A DNA stretch of 64,000 bases, taken from assembly GCF_037042905.1 (NCBI RefSeq), contig NC_087252.1, forward strand, positions 17,501,701 to 17,565,700, given 5' to 3'. A model generated the notes under the pieces. It ran no database searches, had not been told where the DNA came from, and was given only the letters and a program-made list of their open reading frames with translations. The stretch's first letter is position 1, and the number at the start of each line of letters is the position of its first letter. The stretch comes from Lytechinus pictus. Lineage: Eukaryota; Echinodermata; Echinoidea; Temnopleuroida; Toxopneustidae. Positions 11,022 to 23,024 of this stretch are shown in pieces. Both the position numbers and the translations under genes were made by a program.

Positions 11022-11840
11022 CAGTGCGTCCCAGAAAAAACGAAACCGAGATTTAGCGATGATTTATCATAACTTAATCATAAATAAAATAGACAAATGA
11101 TCTACCAATGTAAAGCTTAGAATCTCCTCTTTCATCTGGTATTACTTAGATTATTCCTCATTCACGCATGATTGAGCAAAAACAATTCGAAGAAAGGATG
11201 CCAAAAATTAATTTGGTGGGGGGTATCTGAATTTCAAAAAGAAAATCACATGACTAAAAAGTTCAATATCTTCTCTTTTCTTTGATACCTAAATCACAGA
11301 AAATGGTCAAGTAGTAAAAAAGTTATGATCCCTCGAAACAATGCTTGTATTTCCATAATTTCATTAAATAAACGTGTTTTCACCGGTTTCCCACTGAAGC
11401 TATCGCACGGTAACAAAAGACTTAATGCATGGCTGATCGTCAACAAAACGGAGTGTCGAGTGAGTTTGAACGCTTGCCTGTAAAACCTCTTCATTTTATG
11501 AAATTATTGAAATTCAAGCCTTATTTCAAATAACCAGAACTTTGTTATTTCTTGACCATTTCCTGTAATTGAGGTATCAAATTAAAGAGCAGATATTGAA
11601 CTTTTTAGTCATGTGGTTTTCTTTTTAAAACCCAGATACGGCCCGCCAAGGGACTTTTTGGTATCCCCTTTTCAAATTGTTTTTGCTCACTCATGCGTGA
11701 ATGAGAAATAATCTAAGTAATTTCAGATGAAAGAGGAGATTCTAAGCTTTAAAATGGTAGGTCATTTGTCTATTGTATTTGCGATTAAGTTATGATAAAT
11801 CATCGATAAATCTCGGTTTCGTTTTTTGTGGGACGCACTG
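11022..11840. mobile_element. Long palindromic mariner-type MITE
   Basis: The 819-bp element begins CAGTGCGTCCCA and ends with its complement, flanked by TA. The arms remain recognisable inverted copies almost to the centre (about 11400-11480): the GGTATCAAA, TCATGCGTGAATGAG and TTATGATAAATCATCG segments all pair. CAGTGCGTCC ends and TA duplication fit Tc1/mariner. The left arm has a GGTGGGGGGTATCTG variant where the right reads CCAGATACGG. No transposase is encoded. Confidence 0.8.
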
Positions 11841-11872
<32 letters not shown>

Positions 11873-12024
11873 TTGTAAATAATGTACCAGTCCCATCTCT
11901 TAGCAATTGAACAATAATCAGAATTAACTAACTGACAAAGAAAGGTGATGTATGATAGAAGATTACTTTCATCTTCGTGCATATTCAATGAAGATTAATT
12001 CGACGATCAATGCAAGTCGCTGAT

Positions 12025-12200
12025 ATACAAAATACAACACAGAGGGGAAAGAATGGAGCCCTGCGGGATTCCACAGTTTGTATTTCCAAGTTCTTACACG
12101 TGATTTGTATAATTGCATACTTAGGTTTCTAATCCATTTTTTTTTCTTAGATAATAAATAATTTCTTCCTTCTGACAAACTCCGCATTCGCATTCATTTA
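12025..12200 (-). pseudogene. LINE reverse transcriptase fragment
   Basis: On the minus strand near 12040-12075 the sequence translates GIPQGSILSPL, the conserved RT motif of LINE-type elements. The frame breaks soon after. The same fragment, diverged, lies at 40325-40530 with matching sequence on either side, including AACGAAAGATGAGGATTGATTAT. It is therefore an old insertion that predates duplication of the TRIM unit. Confidence 0.7.
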
Positions 12201-12424
12201 CAAAGTGTAGCTGCAACGAAAGATGAGGATTGATTATCGATTTTGTCGTAGTGATGTTAGGTCAAGATGCTGAACGTGCGTGATGTTCAGAGTTATGTAT
12301 AATTATGTATGTCATGTATCCGGATGGTAGACATGAGGATGGTTGTGATAATTGTGATATTGGAAACGCTTTTTATGATGGCGACCATGCTGAAGGAGTT
12401 GGCAAGAGTTGAACATTGCTACAA

Positions 12425-12668
12425 CGCCGGTATTAATTTAACACCTTCCTTGTATCTATACCGGTCCACACCAGAGAGGTGTTGAAACAAAACCGGTTTG
12501 GCGTTAGGCTAACACCAATTTGGCATTAAAGCAACACCAATTAATATTAAACCAATATCGGATTGATTCTTAACTGGTGTACGTTGTTTCCGAACGCTTC
12601 TCTGCTGTGGACCGATCGAGGACCGATATAGATACCGGGCTGAAGCTAAATCAACACCGGTTTTTTTT
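12425..12668. mobile_element. MITE-like inverted-repeat element, old copy
   Basis: Segments such as GGTCCACACCAGAGAGGTGTTGAAAC, shortened by decay, and GATATAGATACCGG pair with each other across the element. It ends in a T run and GCATTGTAGT. A related, better preserved copy lies at 41960-42195. The many AACACCGG/CCGGTGTT pairs give it a fold-back structure. It is non-coding. Confidence 0.5.
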
Positions 12669-12689
12669 TTTGCATTGTAGTAATGGTGG

Positions 12690-13110
12690 TTATGATTATA
12701 AATATAAATATATTAGTGGTAGTGTCGAGGTGGTGGTGATGATGACGATAGCAATGGTGGTGATTGAGGTGATGATGGAGATGATAGTGAAATGGTTCTG
12801 ATGTTGATGATGGTGATAGAGATGATAGCAAAGATGGTGGCAATGTTGATGATGGTGATTAAAGTGATAGTGAAGATGTTGCTGATGGTAATGATGGTGA
12901 TGGAGATGACAAAAAAGATTGTTGCAATGTTGATGATGGTAATGATGATGATGAAGATGACAGTGACGATGGTGGTGATGGTGGAGATGATAATTAAAAT
13001 CATGGTGATATTGATGATGGTATCATTGCGATGGAGCTGATCGAGGATATGGTGATAATGTTACTTATAGTATGGTTGCGATGGTGTTGGCAGTGGCAGA
13101 TGAAGAAGAT
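12690..13110. repeat. GATGGT-type microsatellite, copy 1
   Basis: Imperfect GAT/GGT trinucleotide repeats; the Met/Val-rich and Ile/Thr-rich ORFs on both strands are translations of this array. A counterpart lies at 40590-41270 in the other TRIM unit. Confidence 0.9.
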
Positions 13111-14783
13111 GATAGGTGATGGTTTTCACGTTTATGGCAGTAACTGTGATATTGAAAATATTACTTGTAATTTTTCTTGTTCTGTGGGGGGGGGGGGGGA
13201 GCTGATATAGTGCGAGCCGATGTTGGGTAGTGTATAGGCCTGGCATAATGTTTCCGCAAGGAATGAGGAACGGGATGAGGGGGGGGGGGGGTAGGGGACA
13301 GAGATGGGATGTCAATTTTATTCAGCTATACAAGGAGCTGGAACTTCTTTTTTTCACGTTTGGCAGGAGGCCAGGTCAGGTGGCCTACTGTTATGTTAAA
13401 AGTGTTGTGAACATTAAACATAACTTCCGTTCTGGTAAGCGAAAGCAGGAAGGAAGTCAACCATAATAGTTTCCTCTCAATGACAGTTACAAATCATGGA
13501 TTTTTTAAAACGTTCTGAGTAGTTAAATTTTTGCATAAGACAATGTTGAACGGTTATCCAGGCCGAGAGTAATATAATTTAAATAGGCAGATTAATGTAA
13601 ACAAAAAACAACAACTCTAACAAGTATGAGAATTAGACGACGAATGACGAAGATAATTATGACATTAGCAATATTACATTGTTCTGGTGAAAGAGTTCTG
13701 CTCATGTCTTAATGAATATGCAATTAGCTACCAAATGATGTTCTGTCCCGACTTGTTCGTTTAGAATTTATTAAGTGAAATTACGATTATTCACATGGTC
13801 TCGTTCAATAATATAAAAATGAGATTGACCCATTAATGTTAACGTCATCATTTGCCAGACTCTCTTCCAAAAGATAATTATTTCAGAGAATTGTATGTAA
13901 AATTAAATAATTTGCGATTTAAAATGATTATTTAAATGGTAAGTAACTGTTGCATATCTAGGAAATCACGCATAAATTTGTTTTTACGGAAATTTCAGAA
14001 GTGTACAATAAAGTTATGTAGGATTGTTTACTTTTACCGGATTTTAATGAAATTTTAAGTGTTTTACTTGTCTAATCCTTCTCCGTTAATATTAAGGGCA
14101 TTTGTCATTTTCAGCCTTTCATACCCCCTTCAAATTTGGCACCGATCCGATTACGAATGGGCGGGAGGAGATAGTTCACATTCTTAATGATTTTTTCTTG
14201 AGATTGATACGAAAGTATATACAAACACCCTACCCCTTCCTCACCTACCGCCAATTTCGAAGGAAGGTAAAGAATACGAAGTTTAAAATGACGATTTATT
14301 TTTGAGTTATTTAAATTATCATTTCAAGTGATACTTCAATATCATCTGATTATCATTTGTGACAATTTATATTTCACTCTCGCTCCGAACAAATTATCAT
14401 ATCAGCTTTCATGAAATACAGTGAAAACGCTAATATAATATTCGTATATCCTCAGCATGACACTGCACATGTATCGTTATTTTCTGAAATACCGGACAGA
14501 TATTAATACATTACAAAACTTGTTGGGGGCAGGACAACAAAATGCTTTGAAATCAATATCGGCATTGCACATGCATCATTCAACAGCGAGGCAGATTTCT
14601 GAATGATTTAAAATCAAAGAAACACGTTGTGCTGGCGTGTCTATGCCATGCGTTTCACATTTTATAATGTCAAATCCTCCAATCTCACTGTCGAAAATTT
14701 AAAGAAAGTTCTCTGCTAATCACCATCACTCTTTCTAGTTTCTTCGCCGAAAACTAACCACTAAAAAAAGGTTTTGTTATGGA
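13111..14783. other. Unassigned AT-rich DNA
   Basis: Two G homopolymers (about 13188-13199 and 13280-13291) mark possible decayed element ends. A segment around 14085-14300 is slightly more GC-rich but has no convincing product. No gene is recognised. Confidence 0.4.
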
Positions 14784-15699
14784 TTAAATCAAGGAACTTT
14801 GCAAAACAAATTCCAACGAAAATGTACCTTTTAGAACTATAAGCAAGGAGTTACCAGTAACTCCTTGGTCTAAGCAGTGAAAAGCATTGCAGGTATATTT
14901 TTGACACCGAGTCGAGATATTCACCTCATTATTTGCATGTTTGTAATTACTGATGATGTCAAGAACAAGGACCAAAGCTGACAGGATAGACTTGTCATCG
15001 TACATACAAGAACACTTAGAATCTTTCGCAACTGGAATGGGGACGGATTTAAGAACACTGTGAAGTCTATGAAAATTTCCATCAAATGGTTGGAAGGTCT
15101 TTGTACAGCTGACTGTTGTTGATCTCCACCAGCCATCAGAGGAAGAAGAAGAAGAAGCAAAAGAAGAAGAAGCGAAAGAAGGAGAAGAAGAAGATATTGA
15201 AATTTGAAAAAAAAAATAGTTATGTCGTTTGTCCAGAATCCAGGACGAAACTTTTTTGTTTCATTCAACAATTTCGACAGAGACTTCATTGTCATGAATG
15301 GTGTTTCACAATACATTTATGTTCTTGAATTCGTCGTGCGTCGTAAAATCGAAACTCCCTACTTTAGCCCTTCAACTACCGGTAGGCCTACTTCCAAATC
15401 ATCTATCAGGCCATATAATTTTGAATTTAATTCAATTTTTTTCCGATTAACATTACATATAAACTTAAAATTGATAAATGAAAAAAGGATGATAGCCCTT
15501 CTCAGCAGCACCAATCATGTTGTTGCTGGTCTCCAGAGGGGGACTCTGCAATACACCAAAGACTCTTCTTTGTCTTCCTTCACGGTTACCGAAAAAGAAC
15601 TTACAAAAAAGACTACATGACTTGCGTTGCGCTGCTAGTTAACGAATCCGAATAAAAAGAAAGTGCGTGAGGAATTAGGCTGTGATTGCGGCTACACAG
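14784..15699. other. Unassigned DNA with GAA repeat and several open frames
   Basis: A GAAGAAGAA-type microsatellite covers about 15139-15200. Overlapping frames run on both strands (minus 14784-15005, minus 14921-15316, plus 15204-15620), but none shows a known domain and two pass through the microsatellite. A short hairpin (GGAGTTACC/AGTAACTCC) lies near 14848-14866. Decayed host or transposon exons cannot be excluded. Confidence 0.35.
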
Positions 15700-16260
15700 T
15701 GCTGATTAAGGAAGCATTAAATCTAGAAAGTCAGCACTGCTCCCACTGATAGCAGAAAATGTAGCCCACTTATTTATAGGAAACATTTCGTAGGGAGAGG
15801 TTGAATCTAGTCAGTTGGACGCAGACGAACCCGAGATGAGATCCCAACGTCGTAAGTTTAAATAGAGACTATTGATGACGCTGGTCAATACTCAAGCCAA
15901 ACCTACTATTTCTTCGGCGGCTGTGAGATCCCGAACGAAAAACTAACGACAAAAGAGTAATAGATTCGAATTGGCGCTGTTTCTAACATCTATTACATTA
16001 AGCGTAGGCTAACCTCTAATTGGTGCAGTGGTGAGACGACTGGACAATGTCCTCCGGCTCGCGCAGGAGGACACAAAGAAAATAATTGGTAAGTTCGCAA
16101 ACTATCACACTAGAAATGAAGTCTACCAAGCCTGGGGATATCATAACATTATTTTTAATTGGTAAAAAAAGAGAGTACTAGTTCCAAAACAAAAATTTAT
16201 GAAAATCTGGCGATGAAAGAATTAAACCTGTTAGTACAGCCAAGGAAGTAAAACGTGATT
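15700..16260 (+). promoter_or_regulatory. Conserved block with splice donor; candidate non-coding first exon of T3
   Basis: This segment is paralogous to about 42560-43010, upstream of T4. Similarity is clear over AATACTCA..CCAAAC, GGCGC..GTTTCT and CTCGCGCAG, and is strongest around TTGGTAAGTTCGCAA, where GTAAGT is a consensus 5' splice site (exon would end at 16088; GT at 16089-16090). T3 has a splice-acceptor-like site at 27589, so this may be the promoter and first exon for T3, about 11.5 kb upstream. The function is inferred from conservation and order only. Confidence 0.45.
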
Positions 16261-17789
16261 TCATTTAAAGAATTTAAATGAGAAAAGGATGTCATTAATG
16301 ATGTTGATACCACAGCACTAAGGTTCAGACACTAACTTTGTTATCAGAGGGTCGCATATACATCACTGCGAACTTGAGCTTTAGGGCGACACAACACCTC
16401 CACCGGGCTTCCCAGCAAATATAAACAAAACAATTTCTCATCCGAATTCTTTCCGATCGGATTCTAAAAAAAAAATCATATTGTTTTATGTTTTACTTGT
16501 TTTATTTTCTTTTATATTATATATTAAATATTATTATTCTTTTCTGGGGGAGGGGGTGAAGGTTATTCCTAACTAAAATCTTAGGTAAATCTTGGTTTTA
16601 TTCTTACAAACAACATAAGGTATTCCATAAGGCCCACATGAATAATGCAAGCGCAAGCTTATTTTTGTATTCTTATATTTCCTTAATTTTTAGCTGAAAA
16701 TCGGACGTTTTGAGCAGTTGTTGGAATCACTTTTGACACCCTGTAATGACCATAATTACATTCATGAAAACTATAATGCAAAGATTCTATCGCCAATATT
16801 TTGACCAACAGAGTGCGCGATCAGAAACTTCCCTGTATACATTTTAACGGTTGTATAAATACACTTGATGGTAGACTGAACTACTTAACTTAAAAAAATA
16901 ATATTCATTCGAACTTCATAGAATAGGCTTAATAGTCTGATGCATCATAGTATTTCAATGATGCTGAAAGTTTTGAATACATTACCAAACTATTCATAAA
17001 TCATGTAAAGAAGTGGGTGGAGCTTGGATGTGTTAAAAATCCAGTTAAGTAGACATAATAACGAAAGATATTATAGTTTTTATGACTTAAATTTTTCTTT
17101 AGACCCTTTAGAAATGTTTTTCGAAATTGTGTACATATACTTTTTATATAATTTATAGGCAGTCAAAGAGACATATTCGGTACGAAGTCTAAATGAAATT
17201 TTACACTGTTTTTTCATGAACTTAATTCTTGTTTTTCTACTTTTGGACTATAATCTGGACCTGTAGTCTGAAATGAATTCATGAATTTACCATCTCGATT
17301 TTTAGTTGCCTTTCTTAGCTTTTCTCTCCACCCAATTGTTTGTATTGTTCGTGTGTTTGTTTGTTTTTAGATCATGTATCCGTCAATCAGTATACACAAA
17401 CTGAACAGTCGTTTGCACAATATAAGCACTTTCTACACGACACAAATGATGTTAAAATTTACTCGTTTACCGTATACAGGTAGCTGGTAGGACAAAAGAA
17501 AAGTACAAGAATTTCATTACACAATTCATTGCGTTGTATGATAAATATATTACAACTTCAAATGATGTTCAATAAGAATTGACTCATTATGACATGAAAA
17601 CACTAAAAAAGAATAAATCGACCCATCCCTAATTATAATGATAACCAACGGAACCTCTTGCTACAAAATGTTGCAACATCCGTTATAAGGTGGGGATTCC
17701 CAAACATAAATCATTCATCGTGAATATACATGTATCAAGATACTAAATATTTCAAATTAAATTGTACTACTCTTTAGGACTATTTTGGA
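16261..17789. other. Unassigned intergenic or intronic DNA
   Basis: AT-rich sequence with no long frame, no recognised element and no tandem array, apart from a G-rich run near 16546-16558. If the proposed T3 first exon is real, this lies in its intron. Confidence 0.4.
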
Positions 17790-17791
17790 AT

Positions 17792-17795
<4 letters not shown>

Positions 17796-17823
<28 letters not shown>

Positions 17824-17960
17824 ATGATAATAATAATAATAATGATATTAATGCTACAACTGCTACTACTTCTACTATTAATAGTATTAATACTACTTCA
17901 GCAAAAAACTAACATTAACATCAAATGATATTACCATTGCTTCTAATACTACTATTACTT

Positions 17961-17992
<32 letters not shown>

Positions 17993-17993
17993 T

Positions 17994-18032
<39 letters not shown>
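17796..18032. repeat. CTA-trinucleotide microsatellite
   Basis: ACT/CTA repeats with interspersed AAT runs. The Leu-rich ORF at 17925-18107 is its translation. Confidence 0.95.
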
Positions 18033-18033
<1 letters not shown>

Positions 18034-18430
18034 CGTTTCGTCCAAAGACCCTCCAGGTTTTGACGAAATGGTGCGTTAGGAGCGTCTGTTTGTCTCTTAA
18101 TTGTTGACTGGAACCCCATCCTTAGTTGGTCTAATTCCGATTCTTACTAATCATCAAATGGTCTAAAATAAAATCAAATTTGTCTAATACAAATACGATG
18201 CACAAATCATTAACTTTGGTCCATTGTTTTTTTTTTGGTTTTTTTTTACCACAGTTGGTAGTCTTGTTCGTCATTTTGTCATTTGAGATATTAAACCAAA
18301 CGATGTTAGACCATATTGCCAACTGACTGTAGGCCAAGTGGTTATAAGCCGATTTAGACTAATGACTCTTTGATTCTGCTGTTGAAAAGGTTAAACATAC
18401 ATTCAAAACTCGGTGAAAAGGGGTTCCAAC
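18033..18430. repeat. GGTCTAA-containing interspersed repeat
   Basis: Several TGGTCTAA and TTAGACCA words occur in both orientations (about 18128, 18160, 18307, 18352), suggesting a decayed inverted-repeat element. No coding potential. Confidence 0.35.
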
Positions 18431-18564
18431 GCTTCCGTTTGGGCAAAGCCCGGGGGGGTAGACAAATGGTTGGATTAGGATAGAGATAGGGGCAAAATTG
18501 CGCTAAATTGGTTTAAAAGTTATCATTCAAATAGAAGACAGCACACATCCCTTAACTTTTCTAA

Positions 18565-18860
18565 ATGTGGTATACTATTTTTTTATGGGAAGTACCACAG
18601 GGTTCTATTTTTGGTCCATTTTTATTTCTGATTAATATCAACGGCATGTACATGGTGCTAAACACATTAAATTACATATTTTTTGCGGATGACACAAGTA
18701 TTTGTCTATCCCATCGTGATATTGATATCCTAGGAAGGACTCCTACACTTTCAAAACGATCTAGTGGGTTTCGAGGTAATATGCTATCACTGAATGGAAA
18801 CATATGATAAACATTTCAAAGTGAGGAAGGATAATGGTAACTGTGATTTAAGAATAAAAC
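18565..18860 (+). pseudogene. LINE reverse transcriptase fragment
   Basis: The plus strand encodes VPQGSIFGPFLFLININ followed by IFFADDTSI, the RT motifs around the catalytic FADD box of CR1/Jockey-type LINEs. The frame then decays. About 80 clear residues remain of a domain normally over 200. It is a dead 5'- and 3'-truncated copy. Confidence 0.85.
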
Positions 18861-19680
18861 TTGACAATACTTTTTTTAAACAAAGGTGTCTACTAGGATC
18901 ATAGGGATGTTCGTTAAAAGTCAACTTGAAACACATCAGGAAATCATTTTCTCGAAATATAAACTACACTATAATGAATACATTGAACCTGACAAAATAA
19001 TGTGCATTTTGCACAATAGTCTTTTCCTACCTGATGTGTCGTGTTGCAATTTTCTTTGGACAATATCAAGGAATGTCACATATTAAGTTCTTCTGTTGTA
19101 AAAAAGGCAATTTTCTATTTTTGCTAGTTGCTTTGGTTACCCTAACCATATTGAACTGCAATGTCTGGTTGTTGATGATATCCATTTCCTTCAAACTTCC
19201 CTTTTTATCTCGTGCCGGAATGTTACTTGCCCACATTTTCACTATGTTTCCACAACATAATGGTATCCATATCCAACACATAAGTCAAGCATTTAATATG
19301 GACTTTTACAACCCTCGCACGCTGGTGGCTCACAAAGCTATATGGTCCAGATGTTAAGAATTCCCTATCCACGTGTAGTAGGAATTTATTATTAGTTTAT
19401 TCCTTCAAAAGTGCAGTTAAACGAATACTCATCTTGCAGGTTTAATTCTCTCACAAAAGCAATATTTGTTGTACCATATGTTTTTAATCAAAGATTTTTT
19501 TAATTTCGGGTAATTACACCCTGGCATAGGCCCTATTTTCTAAATAATTGTATTTTCAACTGTGGAAAAAAAATCATTTGTCTATTTGTAGTCATAATCA
19601 ACCTAATTTGAAAATTCCTTAGTATGTATTTTATAATTTCAAAGGCGGGACAATGTATCAAAGTTATTCAGATATTGACT
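18861..19680. other. Possible decayed LINE remainder
   Basis: Sequence downstream of the RT fragment may be the rest of that LINE. Short frames at 18886-19086 and 19034-19357 lie where a CR1-type C-terminus would be, but I cannot recognise them. Otherwise unassigned. Confidence 0.3.
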
Positions 19681-19846
19681 GATGGGGTGTGTAATATAAA
19701 CATTCTTTGGACCGCCGGATTCATATTTTCCCGAGGGGTTATTTTTTCCCTGAAGCGCGCAGCGCTGAGAGAAAATATGAACACGAGGGAAAATATAAAT
19801 CCTTTAGGCGGTCCAAAGAATGTCTATTTTACATACCCAACCATTC
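19681..19846. mobile_element. Small hairpin MITE
   Basis: The two ends pair: ACATTCTTTGGACCGCC on the left and GGCGGTCCAAAGAATGT on the right. Further pairing runs outward (TGGGGTGTGTAATATA against TACATACCCA) and inward through CATATTTTCCC. At about 166 bp it is nearly all stem, with a GCGCGCAGCGC palindrome at the tip. It is non-coding. Confidence 0.6.
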
Positions 19847-20242
19847 AATATATTTAATATTAGATAGCCTGAAGTGATGGAGATTCTTTATCTAGACTCT
19901 AATTTGTTGAGAAACTAGACCTAGGCCTAGATGAAACTAGATCTAGATCCACTAGATCTAGATCCACTAACAAAATATAGAATGTACTTACCAGATCAAT
20001 TCCTTGCAAAAATTCCAATTCCAACAGAGATAAAGCCAAAAGCATCGATAAGGAAAACAGTCATAGCGGTAGTCTACATCCCAATGAAATTCCAACCGTT
20101 CCGACTGTTCAACGTAATAACAACAAACACGAACGCAACATAATTACATAGGGTACGATGCAGTATTGCCTACTTGTTATATGTTTAAAGTGTTACTGTT
20201 CTACCCTTTTCTGGTCCACATCCTAATTGTTTGATACAAAGT

Positions 20243-21009
20243 TCATTTGAGGTTAGGATTGTGAGTCCGGTCCAGGTCCAGGACACAGGGCTGACTGAGA
20301 TCCATGTTGATTCTGAGCTGTAACATCAGATGCACAAATTTAGGAATGAGATATAACAGGACCAGATGGCAGCCTACTGATTGATCAAGGTTTTCCTGAG
20401 GCTGAGCTCTCTGTTGTCGAACCAGGACTTGGTCCAGGACCCAATGTGGATCTCTGTAGATCCTGAGGCTGACTAATAACGTCAGGTGCAGAATCTGGTG
20501 GTGGATGAGATGAAACAGGACTAGGTGGTGGCCTGGTGACTGTACTTGGTGGTCCTGATCTTTCTTTTGCTTAACCAGATCCAGGACCAGGACCAAATCT
20601 GGCACTAACTTTAGACCTTGTACTACTAGGACTAGAAAGCCTAACCTTCAACTGACAATTCTATGACAAGCATAAGCTCATTGGTGGTTTATGTCCTTCG
20701 TAAACTCGATATTAATGTTTAAGACTGCTCTCACTTTTATGTCCTGAAACCGTCACGATATGCCTGGCCTCTTGCTTGCTCATCTAAGATAGTGATAGTT
20801 GTGACTCTAATGCAATGGTTCGTGTAGGGACTTGATGTTTTAGCTTTACTGCTAATGCTTTTCCTTGTGTTCCCCAATACATTCTTACCAACAACCTGAT
20901 GATCACACCATGGCACATTTTGTTGGTATTGTTCTACTGTCCCTGGGACTGGACCGCTTTCATGTTTGACATTTTCTTGAGACGCACTTGCCATCACTCT
21001 GATTTCCAC
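20243..21009 (-). pseudogene. Possible decayed coding region, Pro/Ser-rich, unrecognised
   Basis: A minus-strand frame of 90 residues (20737-21009) has ordinary amino-acid composition. Further along the same strand a different frame, interrupted by stops, reads a Pro/Ser/Thr-rich stretch (for example RPPPSPVSSHPPPDSAPD) around 20400-20560, with near-duplicated GPGPGSG/GPGPSPG segments. Together they look like a frameshifted protein gene, perhaps of a transposon, but no family is recognised. The 120-residue ORF at 20243-20605 is probably the wrong frame. Confidence 0.3.
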
Positions 21010-21344
21010 TCAGATTTTGCAACAAAAAAACGTGCAAAAATCCGTTGTTTTCGCACTTCAACTCGTTGTCGTTTTTTTAATATTGAGTCAATATCAAAGA
21101 GTGAAGCAGATCTAGAAAATTTAGATTTTCAGCTTTATTATCATATTAATCATATCAAATATGTAGAATTTAAGATACCGTAATTTTAGACTTACATTTT
21201 TCAAGTTTCCCCCAATTTTGTGTGAGAGAGGGCTACAAATCAAGGACATCTTTTGCTCTGGTAACTTCGCGCCAAATCAAGCCAAGTAAGAAAGTGAAAC
21301 ATCATCTGAAAGTTCAGATCACTATGATTACAATGATATCATAG

Positions 21345-22090
21345 GCGGATCCAGCTTTTGGCGAAAGGGGGGGGGGGCGCACTGCCGAGCGGCGCACATA
21401 TTTTTGCACTTCACCGGCGCCATAAAAGAAAATGTTGAAAAAGGGGTAAAGTCTGACCCTGTCAAATGCTCTTTTTAAAATGTAGGATTTTCAGTCATGC
21501 CATTTTGCATGATCACACGCAGATAATATTTCCGGGGGGGGGGCAAGACTCGAAAATTTGGTGCACATCTCACATTTGCACATTTTTCATAGTCTTCATG
21601 AAATGTTAAGGGAAAAAAAATTGTTTTTCACAACAGCAGATCGCGAATGTGCCCCCCCCCCCTCCTTCCCCCTTGCTGCGTACGACCATTCCCTGAAGTC
21701 CACTTAAACATATCTCATTATAACAGAAATATACATCAATTTAAACATATAATCTTTCTAAAAACATGTATAGAGAGAGATTGAAAAACTTACTAAAGAA
21801 AGAAACAAGCAAAAAGTAACACAAATTATGCATGTTATGTGCGATTTCAAAATCTCGTGTAATAACCCTTTTATTGCGATGAGGCCAATACTGTTGTATA
21901 TTAATAGAGATACAAGTTTTTTTTACTATATGTATATATATATATACACAGGGGCGTCGATCCTTTCTTTAAGATTTGGGGGGCAAATCATGAATCAACT
22001 TTCCAAAGGCGCTCGATATCACACAAAACAAACAAACTCACACAAACACACACATATATATATATATTTATATGACTCATGAGATAGAAA
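21345..22090. repeat. Element edge with GGCGGATCCAG end and G/C homopolymers
   Basis: GGCGGATCCAGC near 21346 followed by a G10 run resembles, inverted, the segment at about 24070-24096 (CCCCCTGGATCCGCCACTGG). Other homopolymers are at 21533-21542 and 21651-21662. A short TA run lies at 21938-21951 and CA/TA runs at 22040-22070. These look like ends of non-autonomous DNA elements, but exact borders are uncertain. Confidence 0.4.
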
Positions 22091-22600
22091 CACATATCTC
22101 ACCAACAAATTAATGCGAGCGCGAAGCGCGAGCTGAAATTTTTAGTATACTGACCTGAAAACAGGAAAAAGGTGCCTGTTTAGGACTGTTTGTAGTAACT
22201 CATGAGGAGGATACATATCTCACTACACAGATAATGCGAGTGCCGAGGGCGAGCTGAAATTTCTTTATATTCTGACCAGAAAGCTTGATATTCTATGCAT
22301 TTTTGGTACCAATGATTAAGATGGGTATCTAAAAAAACAATAGATGCGAGCCCGAAGCGCGAACTTAAAATTTTGATATTTCGATTTGAAAAAAAATGAC
22401 AGTTTAATGGAGGTTTGTAATAAAGAACAAGATTATATCCAGCAAAAGATTATTGCAAATCGAAGCGGGAGTTCTTTTGACATTTAGTCCTGAAAAAGGG
22501 ACATTCTATTCACCTATTTAATCATGAAAAGTATGGGGTTTTGCTACAGAAATGATGCGAGCGCGAAGCGCGAGCTGAAAATTTTTATATTCCAATCTGA
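22091..22600. repeat. Tandem units with GCGAGCGCGAAGCGCGAGC core
   Basis: Four or five diverged units of about 100-150 bp carry GCGAGCGCGAAGCGCGAGCTGAAA-type cores, here shown in part (near 22116, 22229, 22345, 22556). They are the opposite orientation of the units at 8775-9230. Non-coding. Confidence 0.65.
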
Positions 22601-23024
22601 GAAGCGGATAATTTAAGCACGATTTTAAATAAAGAACGAGTTGTGTAGCTCAATCTCAATATACGACTGGTTGCGTAATTATACACTCCTGGTACTAGTA
22701 ACGGGTTTTAGCAAAGTTTTGGGCTAAAATATCGAATCATCTTACACAACACTATAGTAGCTGTCTTAAACTAAAGGCCATAGAGGTAGCACAATGTGGA
22801 ATGTGTAAAGAAGAAAAGTGACCGACCTTCTTTTTATTAAAGCATTGGAAAATAAGATCAAAATTAAAGGATTTGCTCTACGCTTTTGTATGATTCTGGG
22901 ATTTTTGAAATAAATTAAAGATTTCATGACATCTGTCATTCTGTGGGCAACTGCCCCGCCCCAGTCCACTCTGTAAGGGCATGCGATAAGCTTTGTTATG
23001 ACCATTCAACAATAAAATGTATAA

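Noticed and set aside
12713-13040. Met/Val-rich and Ile/Thr-rich ORFs of 80-96 codons
   Set aside because: They are translations of the GATGGT-type microsatellite; the same happens at 40552-41299.
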